From assembly GCF_048771995.1 (NCBI RefSeq), contig NC_133027.1, positions 59,643,501 through 59,707,500 on the forward strand: a stretch of 64,000 nt of DNA. The letters run 5' to 3'. Each line of letters opens with the position of its first letter. The first letter of the stretch is position 1. The position numbers and the translations under genes are program-made. The DNA is from Taeniopygia guttata (lineage: Eukaryota; Chordata; Aves; Passeriformes; Estrildidae). Below, one piece after another: positions 1 to 14,095 of the stretch. The notes under the pieces were generated by a model that was not told the origin of the DNA, ran no database searches, and was given only the letters and a program-made list of their open reading frames with translations.

Positions 1-395
1 GAAGTGAAACTGGCACAGTGGAAGATATTTAAGCTCAGACTAGACAAGTGTCTTCCTGGAAGGCATTTTTAATACTTTAATACTTTGTCAGGGTGTAGAA
101 CAGGGCATCCCTGTGAGTGTCTTGATCTCTTTTGAGTCCATTTGCTGTAACTTTGAATGCTAAGCCTGGTTTGAGTAAAAGAGCATACACGTCCTCCTGC
201 AGATTTTGCAGCGAGCAATAGTTGCCACTTCCTTCCTGTCCTAAACTGCCACACAGTATCTATGTACAACCTGGAAGCATTGCCACACACCTCCTGAGAG
301 ATGTGCGCAGTTCTACATCTGGTTTCCATGTACTGTATCAAGGGTAAATATATAAACATTTAACCAAAGAACCATATAGTTTGAACAAAGACTTG
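1..395. other. Intergenic flank, nothing recognised
   Basis: AT-leaning DNA before the first CR1 element. No exon-like open frame, RNA gene or repeat could be recognised. The 96-codon minus-strand open frame at 69-359 matches nothing I know. Confidence 0.5.
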
Positions 396-1521
396 TAAAA
401 TCATAAAGCCCAACTGTTAACCCAGTCCAAGTCCACCACTTCACCTTGTCCCTAAGCATGACATCTACAACTCTTTTAAATACCTCCAGGACAGGGAATC
501 AATGACTTGACTGGGCAGCCTGTTCCAGTGTAAGACAACACTTCCCATGAAGAAATTTTCCTAATATCCATTCTAAACCTCCTCTGATGCCACTTGAGGC
601 TGTTAGTTCTTGTTCTATCACTTCTATTAATATGGAGAAGAGACTGACACCCATCTTGCTACAACCTCCTTTCAGGCAGCTGTAGAGAACAGAAAGGTCT
701 CCCCAAGCCGAGCCTCCTTTTCTCTAGGATAAACAACCCCAGCTTCCTCAGCCACTCCTCACAAGATTTGTGTTCCAGACCTTTCACCAGCTCCGTTGTA
801 CTTCTCTGGACACACTCCAATACCTCAATGATCCTGTAGTGAGGGGCCCAAAAGAAGGATTCAAGGTGTGGCCTCAGCAGTGCTGAGTACAAGAGGACAG
901 TCACACCCCTGGTCCTGCTGGATGTGGTTTTTTCTGTTTGCCTTCTTGGCCACCTGGGCACAGCTGGCTCAGATTCGGTGGTTCTTGACCAACACCCCGG
1001 CTCCCCTTTCGCCGCCGACCACTTTCCAGGCTACTCTTCTCCAAGCCTCTAGCACTGCCTGCTGTTGTTGTGCCCCAGAGGCAGGATTTGCTGAACATCA
1101 TACAGTTGGGTTCAGCCCATTGATCCAGCCTGTCCAGATCCTTCTACACAGCCCTCCATCAGATCCACACTCTCTCCCAGCCTGGTGTCTCAACTGCAAA
1201 CCGACTGAGGTTGCATTTGATCCCCTCACCCAAAACAATGAAAAGATATTAAATGGAGGACAGGAACTTACCCCAGTACTGACTTGTGGAGCACCATATT
1301 TTATCCCTGAGCCAAAGCCCTCTGTCCAGCCAGGGTGATATTTCCTGCTGGCTCATGTTTCAGTGCATTGGGACAGCCTGCTCCTGCACATTTAAGATTT
1401 CCTTCCTGAACAATGTCCAGCCTTCCTGGACTCCTTTGACTTTCAGGACTGCTTCCCAAGGGACTGTCAACCAATCTCCTAAACAGGCCAAAGTCTGCCC
1501 TCCAGAGGTCCAAGGTAGCTG
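396..1521 (-). mobile_element. CR1 LINE fragment, 5'-truncated and degenerate
   Basis: Read on the + strand, the segment follows the reverse complement of the avian CR1 retrotransposon from near its 3' end into the reverse-transcriptase ORF. Recognisable blocks include 'aaatacctccagg' near 478, 'aacctcctttcaggcagctg' near 663, and 'aacaggccaaagtctgccct' near 1482. The minus-strand frame at 659-961 reads as the C-terminal end of the CR1 ORF2 protein, with [23 protein letters not shown] and [20 protein letters not shown] in order. Frameshifts and a deletion around 1325-1400 break the ORF, so it cannot be active. No clear target-site duplication is visible. This is a defining avian/reptilian repeat family and supports the host assignment. 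Confidence 0.9.
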
Positions 1522-4500
1522 AAATCTTTCTTTACTTCTCCAAGAATCTATTAGCTGTAAAACAGTATGATTTTTTTTTTTTTACATAATTTTGTATGTT
1601 GTATTTAAGTGCTTAGGTTTTATATTTGAGTGTAACAAATCCCGAGCGAATAAACTTTGAAAATAAAATCAAGATACAACTAGAAGTCAGAGAATATATT
1701 CCCTCTAACATGAAACTACATGAAATACACATTGAATTACACTGAATTACTGAATTACATTACAGTAGCACACCATTTCACTCCCTTGCATTGTACTGAA
1801 ATAAATAAATATAGTGGGATGAGATTACACAAAATTATGTGAGAGTGGAAAAAAAGGAAAAAAATCATCTGCAGAACTAGTATATCATACTGTGATATGT
1901 GATACATTATTGTAAATGAAGTTAACAAATTATAACAGCTTAGAGATAATTAGGATTTATATGTACTGAATGAGCTCAGTCTAGCATATGGCAAGAGTCG
2001 AGCTAAAACAAATGGCATTTATTTCTAGTGTTAGTCACTCCATTTTTGTCAAGAAAGTCATCATATCCTTTCAAAATATATTGCTTTGACAATTTTGTCT
2101 TGTTTATGCTTCACAAGTTACACTAAATTGGAAAAAAAATGCTAAAATCTCCGACTTCTATACAAGAATGAAAAGTGGATACCACAATATTGTCTAAAAT
2201 AGGACTCAAAGGTTATTACTTGACGGTCTTAATCAACCAGAAAAACTGCCAGCCTAAAAATTCCACTAGAAGCTGCCCAATCCAGCAGTTGAATAGCAGC
2301 AAGGCTGCTACAAGTTTCTATCCCCTCGTCCAGCCAGCAGCAAAGCTGAGTGTGCACCCCCAAGAGGTGTTCATTGGATAAATGTGAATGCACAGAAATG
2401 CGTGGCTGCATGCACAGCCCAGCAGGGACCAAAACCACAGCATTCATGCTGACACTTGGCACGGGACCAGCCTGATCCTGACCTATCAGGGTGAAAGCCT
2501 GGGAGCAGAAAATGTATGCAAATACATATACAGGAAGCCCTCTGTGGCTGATGTAAAACATTCCACTGTGCCAGCACTTGGTCCCTGGATCTCAGTCTGC
2601 CCAACTCCTGAGGCATGAGCCCTGCTCCACTGGCAGGTAAAAACCCACAGACCCATCAACAAACACTACTACTTTTACAGGACACATTTTACCCTCTTAG
2701 CCTTTAATTTCCCGTGTTCCTCTTCTTGTGCCTCCAGCCCTTTGCGTGTTGTAGAGATGAGTCTTTAAACATGTAACCCAACATTTTTTAACAATGCTTT
2801 GGCATAGAAAAATAAGAAAAAAATAAAGTCAGTTTAAAAATTCAGATGAGCATGGTAAGAGTAAATTCTTTGTAATGAGCTAATAGTACAAAGCAATCAT
2901 GATCAGATTGTGCCACCCTGTGGACTGTATCAAAAAGATGCTTCCTTTAGTGCTGGGCTAAAAATATGCTGCAGGAACGGGCCAAGAAATTCCCAGCCAC
3001 CAAAGCAAAAGTAATTTTGGGTTTCCTTGCATTCTAGTAGAGACAAGATGTCTTTTTGAACTGTGTCTTTGAGCAGCACTGGGCAGATTTTCAGCTGGCA
3101 CCAATCTCAAACAAACATGGACAAATATCAGGAAAAGTGATAATAACTTGGTGAATTATCTTCCTGTTATGTAACACTAGGCAGAATAATTGCATTTATT
3201 TATTCACTTGGAGATATGTGTGTGAACAGAAAAAACAATCTATCTTAAATTATAAAGAAAACAAAATAATTACCTCTCTAAAATACAATATCACAGTCAA
3301 ACAACAAATCCTTTCAGTAAAAACAATAAACAAGATGGAAACCACAGCATCTGTCAATGGCCACAGTAAAATGATGATTTGAAGACTAAAAAGACTAATC
3401 TGGTAAGAAGAGAGGGCTCGTGGGAAAATTGAGATTATTAGACAATGTGGAGCTGTCTTTTAAGATCTAATCTGAAAGGAGATCTAAGCAGAAATTGAGA
3501 GCTGCTCATTTAATAAGGAGTGAGAAGCTTGGTGCCACTGAGGCAGTTGCAACATCTTACAAGAACAAAATTATGTTGCCAAATCATTAGAAAGCAAGTG
3601 ATATCAGTCAGAGATTGGAGAAAGCATTGTTTTTCTAAGAAGAAATGGATCTTTTCTTTTCTTTAGTTGCTGTAAGCAGCATATGGGCCTAGAATGAGGC
3701 TAATCTCCCTGATAATACAAATACCTACCTGGAAGAAATCCTGGCCCTATGATTTTTCATAATCTGTAATCAATATATTTAAGATTCTTATGATCAGTAT
3801 CATTACTCTGCTACACTGGCTGACTGGCATTCGGTGGCTACTCTCTGTCACTGTTATTTTGCTTGAAGTTTCAAAGCTGTATTTTCTGACATAATAGTGT
3901 CTGAATAGAAAACATATTAAAAAAAACTATTAAAATTAAATATCTAAAATATGTCTAGTATGGAAAATATTTTAAATGACAAGGCATATCTCTGAGCCAC
4001 TGAACGCTATTGTGTGAGTGAAAAAATCTTTCCTGACATAATTTTGAATATACCTTAAACTCCTTAGGTAAAAGAACCATCTTGGTATTCATGTGAACTT
4101 CCAGGGGCAGAAATCTGCCATTGCTGTGAAATTGATGTTATCAGATATTATATTCTATGGTTTGATGTTGACACATAGCACCAGAAGTTCTTCTGAACAA
4201 TGTCAGGATTCTTTTATGAGACATCCATATTTTTTATCATGCTAATTTTCATTCAGGAGTTTGAAGCTCTATGCCTTGTCTAATAACATATAATGAGTAG
4301 GAAGTATGTTGTTTTCTGTGAAAACAGATGGTGTTGTTTAAAACAGCATTGCAATTTCTGTAAAAAAATGCTTATTTAGAATAAGAGTTTTAAGAATAAT
4401 CTAACGTATTAAAGAGACAATGAAAAATAATGGTACACAGATCTCTCTTATACAGAGACAGGCATGAATTTTTATTAGGAACAAACATTTTCTGAATTGA

Positions 4501-7048
4501 TAGATCAAACCTAAGAAGGAAATGGTAAGATTTCTAAATGGCCTGTAGAAAGGCCAAGCAATGTTGAAAGAACAAGTTATCATGCCTACAATATGGCGCT
4601 TTTTTCCCCCCCAAAATTATGTGCTACCCCTCTCTTGGCTTTAACTGTGTCCACTATTTCAGTGCTATGCTTTATCCTGAAGGTGGCTGCAATTTCATGA
4701 GAGTCATTCATTCCTACAATGTCTGAATATTTTCACTGGATTTTTTCAGTATTCAGCTGTGACTGCAAGGAAATTAAGTAGTTTCAAGGTTACACTGAAA
4801 CATTTATTTCAGGAAAATACTGTGGCACAATACAAAAATACAAAATGTAGTGTTAATTCATCACAATACTTATTCAGTAAATATGCTCTTCCACTAGGCA
4901 AAAAGTCCCCAAGGGAACTCTTTCTTTCTACTTTAATGCTTTGGATGAATACCTTTTCCTGTATAGACCAAATCATTTTAAAATAATGTTCTTGGCAAAG
5001 CAAACAATCTTTTGGAAGAGTTTTTCTGTTGTAAAAAAGTCTCTCATAACTGTGTGTCTTTGACCTCCAAAAATTAAGTTTTATAGCTGAAAGAGAAGCT
5101 CAGGCAGCCCACTGGTGATTTATGCCCTTACGGGGTTTTACTTTAAATTGCCAGTATCACCTTCAATAAAACTGATTCTCCATGGTATGGGGACCATTAT
5201 GCAGTGCCATTTCCAGATGCCTGTCAGAGTCAAAGTTATGGTATTAAGGCCTAGATGCTTTTAGCTCCTTTGTGCTTATTTCTGGAGAGTTCATAAATGT
5301 TCTCTGTTCTCCAGAGACAGATTTTGTTGTTGTTTACACAGATTTTGCAAAATATTGACAGAAATACTGTTGCATTCGTAGGGATGACTATACCAGCCAC
5401 TGTTCTGATTATCACCTCTGACTCTGAAGTGCAGCACCTTAGAACTAAAAGGGAACCTGCCACAGGAGTACCTGGACCACTAACACTCTACAGCTCAGAC
5501 TTACCACAGACTCATGTCCTCTGTCCTCATGTCCTTCTGTCCATACCACAGACACAGAAGAGAGCAATAGGGTCAGCAGTGGACCCAGAATTGATAGCCT
5601 TGAGATCCTTTGGGTTTCTTTTGTTTTCTGTTGTCTTCTGAGGCAAACCTTATTAGATGCTCCCCATTCTGCTTCTCTTTTCTCATCTCAAAATTCCCAT
5701 CCCAGTTCCAGTCAACTCAACCCATCCCAGGAAAAATCCAAACAGATTTCATTCTGAGGTCAGCCTGCTCATTTTATTGACTGTGTTCAAAATAAGGGAA
5801 CAGCAAGCAATTAATCACCCAGTCAGAGGGTATTTTCTCTGATTTTATCTGAAGATCTGATTTAAATTGTCATCACCATACAAGAATCTTTCATAATATA
5901 TATGTGAGAATTGGCAACATCCATTGTTTCAAAAGACATGTGACTTATCTTTATCTTCAAAACTGGGAAGTGGAATTCTTGCTGACATTAATTTCCCTAC
6001 TCCTGCTTCCCCTTACCATTCCTGATGGTTGTCTAGTTAATGAAATCTCCACTTGTTTCTTATTTATTTTTTAAATCTCATTCCATGCACTGTCCTGACA
6101 GTCTTAGCACTGTTCCCTGATCAGTCCAGAGATCTTTGGTTAAGACCAAGTGATCTAAATTCAAAGGATTAGCAGTCATTCTTGATGTACGTCCTTTAAT
6201 TCTACATTTTATTCTTATTGTGTTTTCTTTCTTAAGTTTCTTAAGTTTGACTGGCCCATGTCAAGTAGTCATGTGGTTGAATGCTTTGCCTTTATCTTAA
6301 GTTTCATTTCCATAATATTTTCCTTATCTCATAAATTTATTTCCTGATATTTTCAGTCATTCAGAACACAATTGTGAGTACATGTGATTCAATTTACCAA
6401 TGCAGATTTCTGTTTGCTAAATATCTGTTTCAGAATTCCCGCATCTTAGATGTGTTTGTCTCCCAAGGCCTTTACGGAGTAAATCAGGAGTTGTTCTACT
6501 GAAAGTTTCATCACTGTAAAACGGAAAGCATGGATGAAAGTGCATATGTATTCTTTCAAGGAATACCAAGCTCCTTGTACTTACTGGTAAATTATTTTCT
6601 ACATCTGGAGTTTCTGCAGTCACCCTATGCTTGGATGCCTGTGTCCACAACCTCTCACCCTTACAGCACAAGATTTATTAAACTTACTCTCCTTAACAGC
6701 AAGCTATCTGAGAGCAGTAAAAATTAACGACCTGCAGTACAAAATGGTTAAATTAATTATTCACCAGTTTCCAAAGGACCATAAGTGCATTTCCATTCTC
6801 TGTGGAGCTCTCCAATTAGCTTGCTGAGGGACTGGGGTGCTCAGCGGTGTAGGAGGTTACAAGTTCAGAAGTTTGTGTGGGTGCTCAGGAGAGAGGGAGT
6901 AGGGGGGGTTGTCAGAGGTGGCTAGTATGGGTGAGGGCAAAGGTTTGGAGTCACTCTGGAAAGGTTTTTTATGACTCTGAAAGTTCTGGAATTACTAGAA
7001 GGAAAATATATGTGGGAGGAATGACTACTGCAGCCCTTCATCAGAGAA

Positions 7049-7123
7049 AATTCTGTAATTAGCTTGGGATATAACTTCTCTGGGACTTACAGAGAAGTTA
7101 TATCCCAAACTAATTACAGAATT
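7049..7123. repeat. Near-perfect inverted repeat (hairpin)
   Basis: The left arm is 7049-7082 and the right arm 7090-7123, separated by a 7-nt loop, ggactta. All 34 positions pair except one, C versus T between the arms, which would be a G.U or A.C pair depending on the strand transcribed. The size, about 75 nt, is that of a microRNA precursor, but the stem is longer and more perfect than is typical. A short MITE-like element or a template-switch mutation are equally possible. No gene overlaps it. Confidence 0.85.
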
Positions 7124-9510
7124 ACTAATTTACAGGTATGCTGAGGGAAGAACAGCTTTTATTACATGACCTCACTCTTTTTCCCACTTAAACATGATCA
7201 AGTACCTGCTTTTGCTTTTGACTACTTCTTTACTTAAGACAAGGTTAGACAAACAGGTTGCTGCCAGAGTCTTCTTGTTACAGCAGTAATGGTCCTGCTC
7301 TAATGAACTGCAGCTCAACAAGCAAGGCAAGCACAACAAACCTGGCAAACAAGCACCCTGTGAAATGTCTTTAACCCTCACCTGCTGCTTTCACAGGAAG
7401 GGCAAAGAAAATGAACAAAAAAATCAATGAATGGAAGCTTACACTCTTGCTTTGTATTGTGATATTTTCCTGCAGAGTACAGGAAAAAATAATTTGCACT
7501 AAAAAAAAGAAATGCAAATCATCTAGTCTCACTGTAATTTGTCTATACAGAACTTAAGTACAACAGAGTTGGGATTTTGGATTGATGGATTGGAAGACTT
7601 GGGGAAACCGTAATAATAATTAATTATAAAACCAAGCAAGATAAATTGGCATACAAAGCATTACCCATAGACTTTATAGTCCTCAAAACCTCTACTTTCA
7701 ATGTTATGAGGTATTGCATGTTTTGTACTTTTCTGAATGGTTGATATTGGCTTCACTTAGAGCATTTTGACGTCATGTAATTTTGAATTGTCCATCAATA
7801 AATCAAAAGTACTGTAACAGAAGAATACAGATCCAGCTAAATTCATGACTGGCATTTCAAGCTTGTTGGATTTATAGGAATAAATGGATACACCATGACT
7901 ATGGTGTGATTCTGTCAATCAGAGGAGGGGAAGATTAAACATTTATGACTACTGAAAGGCAATTTTCTTCAATTGTTCATCATGCCTCCATTCTTAACCT
8001 TCCCCATAGGATTTTCTCTTGCTCTAAAATTAAGAAAAACAAATTTTCTATTAGACATTTTTATAGCAGTAGTAAACTGATGAAGTGGATTATAATTGTC
8101 AAATATATGTTGTTGTTTTGCTTCACATTACTCATTTTCCTATAGTATGACTCAGAAAGCAGATTTTGATTCCAACAAGCCATTTGGCTGGAAAAATGAA
8201 AGAAGAATTTTCAATCTGTTAATCTATTGAACAAATGGAGACATGAAAATTAAGCAGTATGCCCACAGTAAACCTAACTATATCAAGCCAAAATGGCATC
8301 TGTGGTGGTGTATGGTTACTGAAAGACTATTTCTCATGACTAGCCTGGTAGAACAAATATAAGTCTGGAAAGAAATAATTAAGTAATCCAGATATAATAC
8401 CTTAGACTGGTAAAAATTTCATTATAAAACTACTCTGATTTTTTTTTTAGCATTGGAATCTATAGAAGAATTAACTTTGGAAACATCCCTAATATAAACA
8501 TATGAACAGTAAAAATTTTTGGAAAATATTTCAGACATTCAGGAGTTATAAATATCCTCTAGAGGTTTATTTTTCCATTTCACACCTACTATGATATCTC
8601 ATTATATTTAGGGTTATTTTAATTAGCGATGATGTGTTTGGATTAGGCTCTTACCTAACACTTATAATGAAATAACTGCAGGGAACCCTTCCTACCAAAA
8701 TGACTATAAAAATGGGTCCCAGAAACATACCTTGAATCCAGTATGCTGTTTCTTGGTTTGACTAACTGTGTGATAAAATGAAAACCATGTCAGTCCTAAA
8801 TCCTAGTTTACATCTCAGCAGAAGGATTGCAGTTGACAGTCTCTGCCCACCCGCGGGCAGCAGCACTGCAGAGGTACTGAACATGCACGCAGATTCACTG
8901 GCACACAACTCCACACACATATGGTAGTACACAGGATTTTTTTCTTGTAATAAGGGAATTCTGCATGATAAATCCATTAAATTCCAGATGGCCACTTGGG
9001 AAAAACACAATTCTGCTTCTAAACAGTTTGAGAATTGTAAAGGTAAGTGAAACTTGCTGCTTACACCATAAGACTGATGTCTGTGAAAGTGAAGTATTTC
9101 TCAGCATGCGCAAATGCAGCTACATCTATGATATTATTTCAATGAAATGATAAATTTCAGACTACCCTAGGGAGTGGAGAAATTGATTCCATTCAATTCC
9201 ATCTTTTTAATAACAGATTGGACATAATACAACAGCGAGATGATTTTGTTATCCAGTACTTGTAGGAGGAGGTAAAATTTTCAGTTCAACAACTCTGTTA
9301 GTTACTACCAAAGTGTTAAAATAAAATTATATTGTCATACTGAATTGCTTTTCTGTGTTGTTGCTTTCTGTCCCCTTACTTGGTTCTCTTCTTAGGGGGC
9401 AGAAGAAAGAATAGAAGAGTAATCTGAGTTAAGATAATGACTTTACTAAATATCATACTCCAGCACTCCATGTCTCAGGACTTTCAGGGAGCAGAAGTGA
9501 ATAGAAAGAC

Positions 9511-9544
9511 TCTGAGGTTTATTGCTCTGAGGTTTATTGCTCTG
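9511..9544. repeat. 15-bp tandem duplication
   Basis: The unit tctgaggtttattgc occurs twice in direct succession, followed by a further tctg. It is a simple local duplication in intergenic DNA with no evident function. Confidence 0.8.
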
Positions 9545-11948
9545 TCCTTTGCCTTCTAGCATCATAGCTGAAGACAAGGAAATATTGTACTTTAAGAACA
9601 TAATGGCAAATCTCTTTCCTAGATTGTAAATTTATGCAAAACTGACACATTTGTCCATTAGATAAACATTTTCCACATTTTGGAAAGCATATTGGTGGAT
9701 TTCATTTTCATCTGCTGTGTGGGAAGTGGGTTCACAGGATGCATTTGTAGAAGAACTAACAACGAAGAAGGGTTTTTGGCTTGCTGACTACAGTTTTCTG
9801 CCTCTATTAGCAATCATGTCATATAATCTTCCTTAGTTATTTGTGAAACTTCAACTTGCAGGTTGAAACTCGATGAGTTTATACCTCCATTTCAATTCCC
9901 TGTGAGGAAAGAAATCTTAGATACTGACAGTACCTTGTTTTGTTCTCTTCTGGGATGGTTACTTCCAGTTTAGTTTCCTGATAAAAGCTTGAGTTAGGGT
10001 CTTTCAGCTTTCCAAATTACTAGTGTAATGTAGGCCAACACAAAATATTGAGACATCTACTAGATAGAAAACAGTGAGACAGGAAATCCCTGACTTTCTG
10101 TTAGCCTCAAATAGCTCATCTTTGCCCCCTCTGTCTTTCACCTCCTTGTGTCCCTGAGGATGACACCCATTACTGAAGTGTGCAGATGGACTCCCACAAG
10201 CCCTATAGTGCCAACTCTCAGCACCATACTCCCTGGATATCACTTCCCTGTGGGAATTCACTACCAAGATGCTAAAACTGTCTGTTGCCCACATGACTTA
10301 CCACTATTGCTTCCAGCAGGACCCATTGCCCTGGGGTGATTTTGAGATACATTTTACTTTAAATATTTAAACCTGAATCAAAACTACTTTTTTTTTTCTT
10401 TCTCTCTTACCTTAAGTTTAACCAGTGCTGAAATACAGCAACACAAAGTATATTTTGCTGTGTGTTCTCTTTTAATTCTCTCCTTACTTTTCCACCCACA
10501 CATAAATACACACAGTCTTCAATATCACAAATACCATGGAAAAAAACAGGAATCAGAAAGTGTCCAGTTGGCAGAAGGGAGTGCTCTCCTCAGCCTCTTT
10601 TTATGCCTCTCAGTCATCTTTCACTGAATAATATAAAACTTCCACATTAGGCAAAAAATGAGGTTTCAGAATTTTGAGTTGAATATTGTATCTAAAAATG
10701 TTACACATGTTCCAGTAAACAAAAAGAGTATTCATATACTGCACAATGGCACTGTCTTCTCAATCACATCATGGTGCATAATTAGCCCCGAAGGATCTTC
10801 TTTTTATATTATGTCCTTAGGATTTCATGGCTCCCAAAAAATATTGAATGTCTAAAATTCTCATGAAACTGCTACCCATGATTCTTTCTCTGAAAAATTT
10901 GGAGGAAAATTAGTAACAACTTACACACTCCCAGAAACCAATGTGTTTTCTGAGAGGGTGATGTTACTTGTTACTGTGGCCATGTTTCTTTTCATTCACA
11001 ACATCCATATCATATTGAAAGGTGTATTCTGTATTCTGACAGAGCCACTATGAGGCAGTAGGACATTTAAACTGTAGCTGGTAAAAGGAAGAACTTTGCT
11101 GTCTGAACTTAAAGCAAGTCATTAAAGCCAGTAAATTCAAAATGTAACTTTTCAGCCCTTTGTCACATTATGAGCAGCATTTAACATTGGTAGTTTAATG
11201 GTAGACAGGAACATTTTTCATCATTGGTCAAATAAAAAAAATTCCTGAGTTTTTTCTTCATACATCCGGAGAGCTGCAAAACTAACCAAGGACAAATATG
11301 AGACTGCTGAAATATGAAACAATTAAAGGAAATCCCAGTTTAAATCATAATCTCCAGATGGAAAGTGTAAAAAAAAGAAAAAAAAAGTTTCACTGGATGC
11401 TCATTCTATTCTTTTTTTTTTTTTTTTCAGTGAACTCTGCTTACATGTGAATTAAGAAGATTTTGTGGGCTTGTGCAGGAGAATTCAATATATATATCTA
11501 TGTTTCATCAGGATCAGGGCTGGTGCTGCAGTAAATTCAAATTACATTCCCTAGTTTAATCAGTGAGTTTGGAACCTTTCAGGACAGAATTAAATTAATC
11601 TTTTCTAAAAAACTGCTCATTTTGTTGGAATTGAACTCACATTAGTAATGTATTTGACATCTCATCATCTACATACCCCCATATCCCATCAGTCAGAAGT
11701 GACAGGCTTATACTTGCCAATATAATGAAAGATGATGAGCATTTTTACCCATGAGGGTACCTTGAGCGATGATGATTTTACTTTCAGGATAAGATACTTC
11801 TCAATAAAGAAAAATAAAAGAATCTGTGGGGTTACCAGTAAAATATATTTTTGCAATACTCAAAAATAAAGAGAACAGAAATAAAATTAGTCTAACACTT
11901 AAAATAATAAAATGAGTTTATGATTTAAAAATCTGCTTTAGCTTTTTG

Positions 11949-12149
11949 GTGAAGATTGCACAGGTTGCCCAGAGAAGTTGCAGGTGCCACAACTGGCCTG
12001 GAACACATCCCCAGAAGTGTTCCAGGCCAGGTTGGATGTGGCTTTGAGGAGCATGGTCTACTGAAAGGCTCCAACCCTGCCACGGCAAAGGGGCTGGAAC
12101 TAGGTGATCTTGAAGGTTTCTTCCAGCCCAAACCATTCTATGATTCTGT
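11949..12149 (+). mobile_element. CR1 LINE 3'-end fragment
   Basis: About 200 bp matching the sense 3' terminus of CR1. It contains 'cacaggttgcccagagaagt', 'gtgttccaggccaggttgga', 'gatcttgaaggtttcttcca', and the diagnostic ending 'aaaccattctatgattctgt', close to the ATTCTRTG terminal repeat. It is 5'-truncated, as most CR1 copies are, and carries several substitutions, so it is old. It is on the opposite strand to the copy at 396-1521 and lies about 2 kb upstream of MYCT1 exon 1. Confidence 0.9.
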
Positions 12150-14095
12150 CTCAGGATATGATATGTTGTACTCTTTTAGATAAATTCTGGTGCCCAAATT
12201 AGCAATTCTTCCTTTTTCTTGCAAGAATCAGTAGTGGAAACACAGTTTGAAACTGACCTGAGCCTCTTGTTTAGCAAGTGAGTTTAAACCCACATCACCT
12301 TTATTCATTTAAAACTGTATTTGCTGCAAGTCACTGATAGGCATTATGGGTCTGTGGCACAGGTAAGACCCTTGGTTGTGCAGCTTCTCTGATCTGCTGC
12401 TGGTAATTGCCCATATCAGCTGTTTGTTTCTGAGGAAAACAAGAAAACTCCCATCTTGAAACACTCTGTCAAGGCAGAAACTGTCCTATTTCTCAGTGTC
12501 ATCAACTTTTGCCCAAAGAATTAAGGTTTTTATTACATACACTTGATTATGTGTAACATGCTATTATTTGTATACCTATTTGTGTCTGAAATCAGATGCT
12601 TTTCAATGAGATTGTGCTCAATTATTTTTTACAATGATCATCTCAATAGATACATTCACTAAACTAAAATAATTTTTCTCATTTTAGAGTTTAAAATAAT
12701 TCAGTTTTGCTTTGTTTCCATATGCTCTTAGAGCACAAATTGAACCCTAGTTGATAAGTATTTATTCTGTATATTTTTAGCAGCTATTCTGGTATCAGTG
12801 TCCCAACAGAAATTAAATATTCCCAGAATTTCTTATGAAGTTTTAACTTGTTCACAGTCATCTGAAAAACTGATCTTTTTCATTTAATTTCTTAACTCAG
12901 TATTTGGATATGCCATTTTAAGCCCAAGCTTTGAAAACTACCAGTTTCCATTACCCATCAGGGAGTCTTTCCTAAAAAACAAAACCAAACTGAAGCATAA
13001 CAAATAAGGCTCAACTTTAAAATGATGCCATGTCCAAATCTTAAGATTGGAATAGTTCCAAATTTAGGGGATTCTAGATATTCATTATGAAAAATAAATA
13101 TAGCTAGTTCTGAGTTTGGGTTTGTTTGGAGGTTTTATAGTATAAGGGCAAGGAAACTCTCATTCATCTCTTCAGAGAACAGAGGTTTCCATTCACAGCA
13201 GAATGTTTATGGAATGTTTATCCATTATCTGAAGCATATGTAAGAAGGAAATAGCTTTGTTTCTACAGAAATTATCACACAAATATAAAAGTATATATTT
13301 TATCAATGTCCATTCATTCTCCAATAATTCTAGGTCTATGTCATTCAATATCTTGGCTAATTTCTCTTGTAGCTATGTTGTTATTGCTATATGTTATATA
13401 CAGCAGCAGTACCTACAATTCCATCAGGGAATTAACACTGCATTAAACTGTATTAAATGTGTCTAAGCAATTAGCTCAAAGCCTGTTTGTGTTCCAGGGA
13501 ACTCATATTTCAGAATGGGGTGTGGAAAGGAAAAAATTTACAGTTACACTGTCAGGCCCCGCTAGTTCCTCAAACCAGCCAAGGGACAATGGTGAATAGT
13601 AAACCATCCTCATACCCTAAATTAACATTCTAAAGAATTGGTGTCCATTAAAACCGCTTGGTGCATTTCTTTCTTACTGAAAATTCCTATCCATATACAA
13701 GTGCTTTTGGACGTTGAAAGAATGTCTTCAACATAAAAAATCTTTAAAGAAAAAAGAAAGGAATTTTCATCTCTCTATCTCTGGACTTTTGGAGTTCAAA
13801 AAGTTTCAGAGAAGGAGGTGATTTGGTATTGTTCTGAGCCGATTTGCTCTGGCTGAGGAAATGACGAGAAGGAAACTACTTCTCTGTCTCGGGAACCATG
13901 TGGTGTTCCAAGATAAGGCAAGCACTTACTAATTCGAGTCCAGAAGCAGGAAATGTGATACATCCATTTCCTTTCAGGCAAACAACACAGTTCTGTGGCA
14001 GCACAAAAGCTTTGCTTCTAGTGCAAAAATCTCAAAATTCAGAAAACTATTGCTCCTTTGTGGACGTACCATTCTGTGCTTGCTATTTGGATGTT
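12150..14095. other. MYCT1 upstream region and 5' UTR, boundaries not resolved
   Basis: This should contain the MYCT1 promoter and 5' UTR. No convincing TATA box or CpG island was found, so the transcription start cannot be placed. The MYCT1 frame stays open upstream from 14096 to an in-frame stop at 13862-13864, with an in-frame ATG at 13898. That leaves room for an N-terminally extended isoform. A second ATG at 14091 is out of frame and overlaps the chosen start. Confidence 0.4.

Larger units (their letters stand above)
1522..11948. other. Intergenic DNA upstream of MYCT1, no gene seen
   Basis: About 10.4 kb of AT-rich sequence. Open frames are short, lack splice-site support and match no protein I recognise. 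A moderately GC-richer unclassified patch lies at about 2230-2640. A hairpin at 7049-7123 is listed separately, as is a 15-bp tandem duplication at 9511-9544. If synteny holds, the 5' end of SYNE1 should lie upstream of the window, but no SYNE1 exon was recognised here. Confidence 0.5.

Noticed and set aside
659-1101. Minus-strand open frames as a host gene
   Set aside because: The frame at 659-961 is the C-terminal end of a decayed CR1 reverse transcriptase ORF and not a host gene.
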